Source of the DNA: Sphaerisporangium album
GTDB lineage: Bacteria; Actinomycetota; Actinomycetes; Streptosporangiales; Streptosporangiaceae
Direction of reading: 5' to 3'
Length of the DNA: 36,533 nucleotides
Assembly (NCBI RefSeq): GCF_003323745.1
Contig: NZ_QOIL01000038.1
Coordinates: 1 to 36,533, forward strand
In this document: piece after piece, positions 32,265 through 36,533 of the stretch
Position numbering within the stretch: the first letter of the stretch is position 1
Layout of the letters: each line of letters opens with the position of its first letter
Program-made: the position numbers and the translations under genes
Notes under the pieces: model-generated
The model's database searches: none
What the model saw: the letters and a program-made list of their open reading frames with translations, nothing else
What the model was told of the DNA's origin: nothing

Positions 32265-33023
32265 ATGGGATGGACCTCAATGCACCGCGAGCCAGGAATG
32301 ACCGACCGCGAGTTCTACGAGCAAGAACACCCGAACACGCTCACCAAGGAGGGCGAAATCCTGGACTGCGCGACCGTCCGCGGCGTGTTCTACGCGGCCG
32401 TGCGCCAAAAGGATTCACGCGAGGTCTGGGCACTGGTGGTGCTCATGCGCCGCAGTGGCGGCTACTTCAACTTCACGTACAAGGTATTGTCCGACACCAG
32501 CGGACCGGTCGAGGACCGCTGTCCCATCCGGATTCTTGACCTGCTGACACCCCTGTCAACATGCAGCCACGACCAGGAGTACTGCCGACTGTGCAACGCG
32601 GAGATCACACCCGCAGACGGCCAGTGGCTCAGCCACGCGCGGCCAGCACAGCGCCCGGAGGTCGCGGGACCACGCTGCTACAGCGGCTACCCCTACGGCG
32701 CAAACGCGCCCGATGGCGGCGCGCCGTTCCACGAGCCGGGCGGGACCGCGACATGCAGCACCTGCTGGGCCAGGGACTGGCGCGACCGGTGCCGCGCCAA
32801 CGCCGAAAGGGAAACGCAAGCCAGGACGCGCGCCAGGACCGTCCGGCCCGGTACGTGCCTGAGGTTCACCAGGCCGATGCAGTTCAGCAACGGCGAAGAG
32901 CGCGACACGTTCACCTTCGAGACCCGGTCGACGTTCCGCAGCCCCGACAGCGACCGCCGCTACCGCATTCCGCGCTGGCGCACCGACTACGACTACGAGA
33001 TCGTGAACCCAACCCAGTCGTGA
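32265..33023 (+). CDS. DUF6927-like protein
   Basis: A 252-residue protein from ATG 32265 with AGAGAGGAA upstream. The first ~100 residues match the DUF6927 pattern: MGWTSMHREPGMTDREFYEQ, ILDCATVRGVFYAAVRQ, VWALVVLM, YFNFTYKVLSDTSGP and CPIRILDLLTP. Residues ~105-180 add a Cys-rich section (CSHDQEYCRLCNAEI, CSTCWARDW) that may bind zinc. Function is unknown. These proteins are common on actinobacterial plasmids and integrative elements. It is followed by a hairpin at 33130. Confidence 0.8.
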   Translation: MGWTSMHREPGMTDREFYEQEHPNTLTKEGEILDCATVRGVFYAAVRQKDSREVWALVVLMRRSGGYFNFTYKVLSDTSGPVEDRCPIRILDLLTPLSTCSHDQEYCRLCNAEITPADGQWLSHARPAQRPEVAGPRCYSGYPYGANAPDGGAPFHEPGGTATCSTCWARDWRDRCRANAERETQARTRARTVRPGTCLRFTRPMQFSNGEERDTFTFETRSTFRSPDSDRRYRIPRWRTDYDYEIVNPTQS

Positions 33024-33129
33024 CCTTGCTGCGCATCCGGCGTGCCGCACAGGCTCCGCTCCTCGCGGCACGCCGCGTCCACCTGGCCAACATTGCGCCC
33101 TAACTGCGCGGGGGCAGTTGCGGTTCTGC

Positions 33130-33161
33130 GAGAGGGTCAGCACCGGCGCCTGACCCCTCTC
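33130..33161 (+). terminator. Hairpin terminator
   Basis: GAGAGGGTCAG (33130-33140) pairs with CTGACCCCTCTC (33150-33161), leaving one bulged C, around a 9-base loop, ~105 bases after the DUF6927-like gene. A second short CCCC/GGGG hairpin follows at 33168-33180. Confidence 0.55.
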
Positions 33162-33233
33162 TCATCGCCCCTACGAGGGGAACCATCGGCCGGCCCGCCC
33201 GGGTTGGCCGCCCACCGACCCCCAGGAGGGGCC

Positions 33234-34271
33234 ATGAACATCGTCAACCTGACAACCCACCCGATCCACCTCTACCCGCCGTCCGCGCCGGACACGGTCA
33301 CCGGCGCGGACACCCCCCTGCGCAGCATCCCGCCGTCGGGCACCGTGGCCCGCCTGGCGGTCACCCCCGGCGAGGCGGCCACCGTCCACGTGGCCGGGCT
33401 GGACGTCCCCCTCCAGTCCAGCGTGTACGGCGCCGCGCAGCACGTGCCGGACCCGGAGCCGGGCACCCTGTACCTGATCGCGCTGTCGCTGGCCATGGAG
33501 ATGCGCCGCACCGGCCGCGTCGACCTGATCGTGGTAGACAGGCTGGTCCGCAACGACGCCGACACGGTCGTCGGCTGCCGCGGATTCGGCCGTGCCCTCG
33601 ACGCGACGACCGCCGACACCGACGGCTACACCTACCCGTACAAGGACCCGCGCGGCATCCTGGCCGGCAACCGATGGGAAGACCTCGTGGACGGCCAACT
33701 CGTCAGCGTGCAGCGGCTCGGCGGCGACTTCGGTACCGTCGCTGTGCGCGTCCGCGCGGAGCTGGCGCACCTGCACGGCGAGATCGCGGGTGAGATGCGC
33801 GAGGCGCTCGGCTACGCCCTGCAAGATCCGCAGCCTGCAGATCCACCCGAAGCTGCACCCCGATCTGGGCGAGTCATTTACGGTAAAATCGCAGTATTCG
33901 ACTGGGTGGCACTCCTGTCGAATCGCGCTTCCCTCTCCGATCCGAAGGTCGTTCATGCTTTCTACCGCAGATGCCACGACACCACACCAATACTCGCCGT
34001 CCACGGCTTCCGTCGGCCACGGCATCTGGTACTCGGCAGTGCCCACCACCGAAATCGACACCGTGCTCCGCAGAGGCTTGTGGCCGATGCGGCAACTCGG
34101 GTGCCCGGCCGACACCAGCACGGCCCCGGGACATGTCTACCTGCTCCGAGCAGAGGCGATCACCTGGGATCCAGACTGGACCGGGCTGCAAATCCCTCAG
34201 GCGGACCTGGCGCTCATAGCCGTCAATCTGAGCGAGATAGAAGCGGCGGCCCTGTGCACCGAAGCGTTTGA
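33234..34271 (+). CDS. Hypothetical protein overrunning the next leader
   Basis: ATG 33234 has an AGGAGGGG ribosome-binding site. The first ~210 residues are convincing protein sequence: MNIVNLTTHPIHLYPPSAPD, GTLYLIALSLAMEMRRTGRV, DLIVVDRL and VVGCRGFGRALDATTA. It belongs to a type often seen on actinobacterial plasmids, function unknown. From about codon 215 (33876) the frame runs into leader copy 5 and then through the next gene in another frame, giving Arg/His-rich nonsense to a stop at 34271. The original 3' end was therefore probably cut off when the leader and next gene were placed here. Confidence 0.6.
   Translation: MNIVNLTTHPIHLYPPSAPDTVTGADTPLRSIPPSGTVARLAVTPGEAATVHVAGLDVPLQSSVYGAAQHVPDPEPGTLYLIALSLAMEMRRTGRVDLIVVDRLVRNDADTVVGCRGFGRALDATTADTDGYTYPYKDPRGILAGNRWEDLVDGQLVSVQRLGGDFGTVAVRVRAELAHLHGEIAGEMREALGYALQDPQPADPPEAAPRSGRVIYGKIAVFDWVALLSNRASLSDPKVVHAFYRRCHDTTPILAVHGFRRPRHLVLGSAHHRNRHRAPQRLVADAATRVPGRHQHGPGTCLPAPSRGDHLGSRLDRAANPSGGPGAHSRQSERDRSGGPVHRSV
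33875..33948 (+). ncRNA. TGGCAC-loop leader with promoter, copy 5
   Basis: CATTTA (33875-33880) and GGTAAAAT (-10 at 33884-33889) precede the outer stem ATTCGAC/GTCGAAT (33896-33902, 33917-33923), a single T-T mismatch and the inner stem GGG/TCC (with a G-T pair). The loop is TGGCAC (33907-33912). TCCGATCCGAAGG is at 33936-33948, 6 bases before ATG 33955. Transcription should start at the base of the stem. Confidence 0.85.
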
Positions 34272-34920
34272 CAACCCGCACCACACGACGGCTATCGACC
34301 CGATACCCACCTGCGGACTCCTGGAAGGGCAATGTGATCGCATTGCCGTCCACGGCCGCCTTGATGCCGATCGACTGATCGCCGTTCCCTCAACCGTTCA
34401 TGACCGACTGGCCGAATGGGAGCAGGAACTCGCCCTTTTAATGAACGGCTGGAGATGGGACCTGCCGCCTCTGCCGCCTGCCACAATGACGCCGACGAGC
34501 GCACCTACGCTTCCCGACCAGCCATCGGACTCTCCCTTCGGTGACTACCTCTCCATCTACTCCCGCGCCCATGCCTTGGCCGACGGCGAGTTGGTCGACG
34601 TCACGGCCAACTCACCCTTTCGCTGGCACACCGCCCTCACCCGCGCGGTCTGGGAGGACTGCGTGAGCTGGAGTGAAGCCGACAGCGCGCGCAAGCGCGG
34701 CGCCGCGCTGCAAGACGAGCGCGGTCGCCTGCACGACGTGCTCACCATGGCGAAGCTCGCCGCTGCGGCCACATCCGGCGACCGGGCGACCTTCGAGGTG
34801 GCGCGGGTGCCCCGTGCTGGCAGGGGAACCCGTCCCCGTCTGGTGACCCTTGTCCTTCACATCGGCCCCGGCGACGACCCCGCACCCGTCATCACGATCA
34901 TGCAGCCGCAGGAGTCGTGA
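33955..34920 (+). CDS. DUF6573-domain protein with distinct N-terminal domain
   Basis: A 321-residue protein from ATG 33955, set by leader copy 5. The C-terminal ~130 residues match DUF6573: IYSRAHALADGELVDVTANS, FRWHTALTRAVWEDCVSW, LQDERGRLHDVLTMAKLAA and a RLVTLVLHIGPGD end. The N-terminal ~150 residues form a separate domain (GIWYSAVPTTEIDTVLRRGL, GHVYLLRAEAI, LALIAVNLSE). This spacing of elements recalls ADP-ribosyltransferase-like folds such as KptA or DarT, but no catalytic residue can be assigned. A toxin or modifier role is speculative. Confidence 0.75.
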   Translation: MLSTADATTPHQYSPSTASVGHGIWYSAVPTTEIDTVLRRGLWPMRQLGCPADTSTAPGHVYLLRAEAITWDPDWTGLQIPQADLALIAVNLSEIEAAALCTEAFDNPHHTTAIDPIPTCGLLEGQCDRIAVHGRLDADRLIAVPSTVHDRLAEWEQELALLMNGWRWDLPPLPPATMTPTSAPTLPDQPSDSPFGDYLSIYSRAHALADGELVDVTANSPFRWHTALTRAVWEDCVSWSEADSARKRGAALQDERGRLHDVLTMAKLAAAATSGDRATFEVARVPRAGRGTRPRLVTLVLHIGPGDDPAPVITIMQPQES

Positions 34921-35312
34921 ACGGAGGCCGGAGCCGCTGTCACGACTCGCCACCGACCGCACCGACATCAACGACCACGCGCATGCTCGCCGTGCAAGCC
35001 GGTGCCCACTCCGGGCCGCAGTGCCACCAACCCAACACCCGTCGAGCACCGCATCGGCGATGGCCGACGCCTACGCGCGCCTCCACCCCGTGAACAGCTC
35101 GGCGATGTCGACTTGCAACGCGTCGGCGATGGCGAACACCTTGTCCAGCGACACATTGCGTTTGCCGTCCGCGCCAGCTCGATCCATTCTAAGAAAGGGT
35201 CTGCCGAGCATAGAGGCGGCGCCATTACGACCCGGCGCGGCTAGCGATTCAGTTCCCGCAAAGTCCGCTTACACGGGTTTTCCGCGAGTGGCGTACCGAC
35301 CACTGATACATG
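34921..35312. other. Intergenic with regulator relic
   Basis: Between two leader-driven genes. Apart from the minus-strand XRE relic at 35071-35211 no gene is seen; the first ~150 bases have no plausible ORF. Confidence 0.4.
35071..35211 (-). pseudogene. Truncated XRE-family regulator
   Basis: A 46-codon minus-strand ORF encodes only the end of an XRE helix-turn-helix domain: KRNVSLDKVFAIADALQVDI then AELFTGWRRA and stop. The pattern of an allele-like LxxVxxIAxALxVDxxELF tail is diagnostic. The first helices, including the recognition helix, are missing. The upstream frame (MLGRPFLRMDRAGADG) does not supply them. It is a relic. Confidence 0.6.
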
Positions 35313-35390
35313 CATTAAGTGGTAAAGTTCTGACTGTCGCAATGGATGGCACTCCAAATTGCGACGGCATTTCATTCCGATCTGAAAGGA
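35313..35390 (+). ncRNA. TGGCAC-loop leader with promoter, copy 6
   Basis: CATTAA (35313-35318) and GGTAAAGT (-10 at 35323-35328) precede the outer stem GTCGCAAT/ATTGCGAC (35336-35343, 35358-35365), the inner stem GGA/TCC and a two-A bulge. The loop is TGGCAC (35347-35352). TTCCGATCTGAAAGGA is at 35375-35390, 6 bases before ATG 35397. The inner A-T pair replaces the G-C pair of other copies, a compensatory change. Confidence 0.85.
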
Positions 35391-35396
35391 CTCACA

Positions 35397-36224
35397 ATGA
35401 ACCCTCCCTCTGATTCCGCCGCGGAGGAATTCGCCGATGCCTACACACCCGATGTGTCGATCTTCGCCGACGCCGGAGTCGAGGTCACCGCGACCACCCC
35501 AGGACTGCTGTTCGTCCGGGTTGCCGAAGGTCACGCCGCCTGGATATCGGGCATCGACGGGCCACTGCCGACCGACCGCCGCCAGCGCAGCGGCTACACG
35601 TTGTACCTGAACAGGCTGTCCGACCACAGCCTGTTCACCACGGCTCACTCGGGGCCAAGCACGGCGGCGTTCGCCGCAGAGGTGGCCGATCTACTCCAGC
35701 GGATCGACGCGCTGAACTTCCGCCCCGGCCGTCAGCGCCCCCAGCGCAGCCGGGGATTCCAAACGCTGCCCACATCGCAGGCTGACCTCGCCAACCGCAC
35801 GGCACGCATGTACCCGTCAGCGCCTGGAGAGACGCTGCCCTGCATGGTCATCGCAGGAGTGCAGATCTACGCCTACGTCGACGCCTCCTCTGGGGCGCTG
35901 CGGGTCGTCATCCATCCCGAGGACGCCGGGCCGGACCTGCGCGACGACACCGGACAGACGCGGCTGGTGATCACGGCCAGCACCCTCGCCCTGCTGGACA
36001 CCCGCCGCCCAACGGGCGGAGCTCAGGGCCTGGCGGTGGACCCGGGCAAGGCCGTCGGAGCGATTTACCGGCTCCATGCCGCCCTTGATGAGCACAACAT
36101 CGAGACCGGCAGCCTCTGGAATGGCAGCGACGTCATAAACATCCTGAGCGACTGGTTCCAGGGCCTGGGCCTGTCATTCCCCGACCTGGATCTCGACAAC
36201 GACGCCAGCGACGCTCCGGAGTAG
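35397..36224 (+). CDS. Hypothetical protein
   Basis: A 275-residue acidic protein; ATG 35397 follows GAAAGGA of leader copy 6, so the longer frame starting in the hairpin is rejected. The N-terminal half contains FADAYTPDVSIFADAGVEVT and GYTLYLNRLSDHSLF; the second half contains CMVIAGVQIYAYVDASSGAL and VINILSDWFQGLGL. No family is recognised. It is the last leader-driven gene in the window and is followed by two hairpins. Confidence 0.75.
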   Translation: MNPPSDSAAEEFADAYTPDVSIFADAGVEVTATTPGLLFVRVAEGHAAWISGIDGPLPTDRRQRSGYTLYLNRLSDHSLFTTAHSGPSTAAFAAEVADLLQRIDALNFRPGRQRPQRSRGFQTLPTSQADLANRTARMYPSAPGETLPCMVIAGVQIYAYVDASSGALRVVIHPEDAGPDLRDDTGQTRLVITASTLALLDTRRPTGGAQGLAVDPGKAVGAIYRLHAALDEHNIETGSLWNGSDVINILSDWFQGLGLSFPDLDLDNDASDAPE

Positions 36225-36241
36225 CGCCAATCCTGAGATGC

Positions 36242-36272
36242 CGGCCGTCGGCGACTTTGAGCCGGCCGACGC
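36242..36272 (+). terminator. Hairpin after last cargo gene
   Basis: CGTCGGC (36246-36252) pairs with GCCGACG (36265-36271) around a 12-base loop, ~20 bases after the stop codon. Confidence 0.5.
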
Positions 36273-36288
36273 AAGGCTCCACCGTTGT

Positions 36289-36312
36289 GCCCGCCAGGCC
36301 GCCCTGGCGGGC
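36289..36312. terminator. Strong hairpin terminator
   Basis: GCCCGCCAGG (36289-36298) and CCTGGCGGGC (36303-36312) form a perfect 10-bp stem with loop CCGC. It lies between convergent genes and could serve both strands. Confidence 0.6.
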
Positions 36313-36392
36313 GCGGCAGCGGCACGTCCGGCGCCACCTGGCTTCCACCAACGACGCACGGCTGCGTGCAGCCGATTCATTCATCCACCTGC

Positions 36393-36410
36393 TTCACCTA
36401 GTTCACCTAG
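36393..36410. repeat. Tandem 9-bp direct repeat
   Basis: TTCACCTAG occurs twice in succession (36393-36401, 36402-36410), in an intergenic stretch near the right edge. It could be part of a binding or attachment site, but no partner copy was found near the integrase. Confidence 0.4.
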
Positions 36411-36447
36411 TGCTGTGACCGGAAACGATCACCGGGTTGGGTCTTGG

Positions 36448-36533
36448 TCAGGCGGCGGGTGACAGGGGTCGGCCGCCCCAGCGGATGCGTTTCTCGCTGC
36501 GGATGCGGGCGCGTTCTCGGCGCTGAGCGGCCA
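36448..36533 (-). CDS. 3' end of a minus-strand gene, cut by window edge
   Basis: The last 27 codons of a gene entering from the right: AAQRRERARIRSEKRIRWGG, then RPLSPAA and TGA. The strongly basic helix ending in a short Pro-containing tail is typical of a real protein C terminus, but the family cannot be told from this much. It is convergent with the cargo gene ending at 36224. Confidence 0.6.
   Translation of the reverse strand, partial: AAQRRERARIRSEKRIRWGGRPLSPAA

Overview
The window is high-GC DNA with actinobacterial character: frequent GTG starts, ATGA and GTGA gene overlaps, a probable leaderless mRNA, and SCO6880, DUF4007, DUF5753, DUF6573 and DUF6927-type proteins. The gene set best fits an integrative and conjugative element (or integrated plasmid) of a filamentous actinomycete. 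A Streptosporangiales-like host is a guess, since no rRNA or housekeeping gene is present to test it. I see no tRNA, CRISPR array or recognisable relaxase.

Layout. 60-3,724 holds an HTH-like gene, a tyrosine recombinase with an inserted domain, and a leftward run of small overlapping genes. A palindrome at 3,737-3,783 carries divergent promoters. 3,871-8,345 holds a hypothetical gene, a complete IS5-type insertion sequence with TAA target duplication, a Cys-rich protein, an AlbA_2/Schlafen-type protein and a broken rtcB relic. 8,834-13,100 is a replication and regulation block: a primase-polymerase (AEP) protein on the minus strand and an XRE plus DUF5753 regulator on the plus strand. 13,960-26,918 is the transfer block: an NlpC/P60 hydrolase, a lipoprotein and a two-HTH protein run leftward. 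A tightly coupled operon runs rightward with a small membrane protein, VirB8-like and VirB6/TrbL-like proteins, a SCO6880 protein, a VirB4-like ATPase, a VirD4-like coupling protein and two proteins made of tandem DnaB N-terminal-like domains.

26,919-36,224 is the cargo region and the most unusual part. Several genes (DUF4007, PAPS-reductase-like, DUF6573-containing, and a hypothetical) each carry their own copy of a leader: usually a promoter resembling CATTTA-N(1-2)-GGTAWAAT, then a hairpin with an invariant TGGCAC loop, then TCCGATCCGAAAGGA, which includes the Shine-Dalgarno sequence. Five copies are intact and one is decayed. The stems differ in sequence but keep their pairing, which points to a selected RNA structure. 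I do not recognise this leader family and propose it as the window's candidate undescribed system. The DUF4007 and PAPS-reductase-like pair may be a defence or nucleic-acid-modification module.

The right end has terminator hairpins, a short direct repeat, and the 3' end of a minus-strand gene that leaves the window. Pseudogenes (rtcB, an XRE regulator, several frameshifted ORFs) and orphan leaders indicate active gain and loss.
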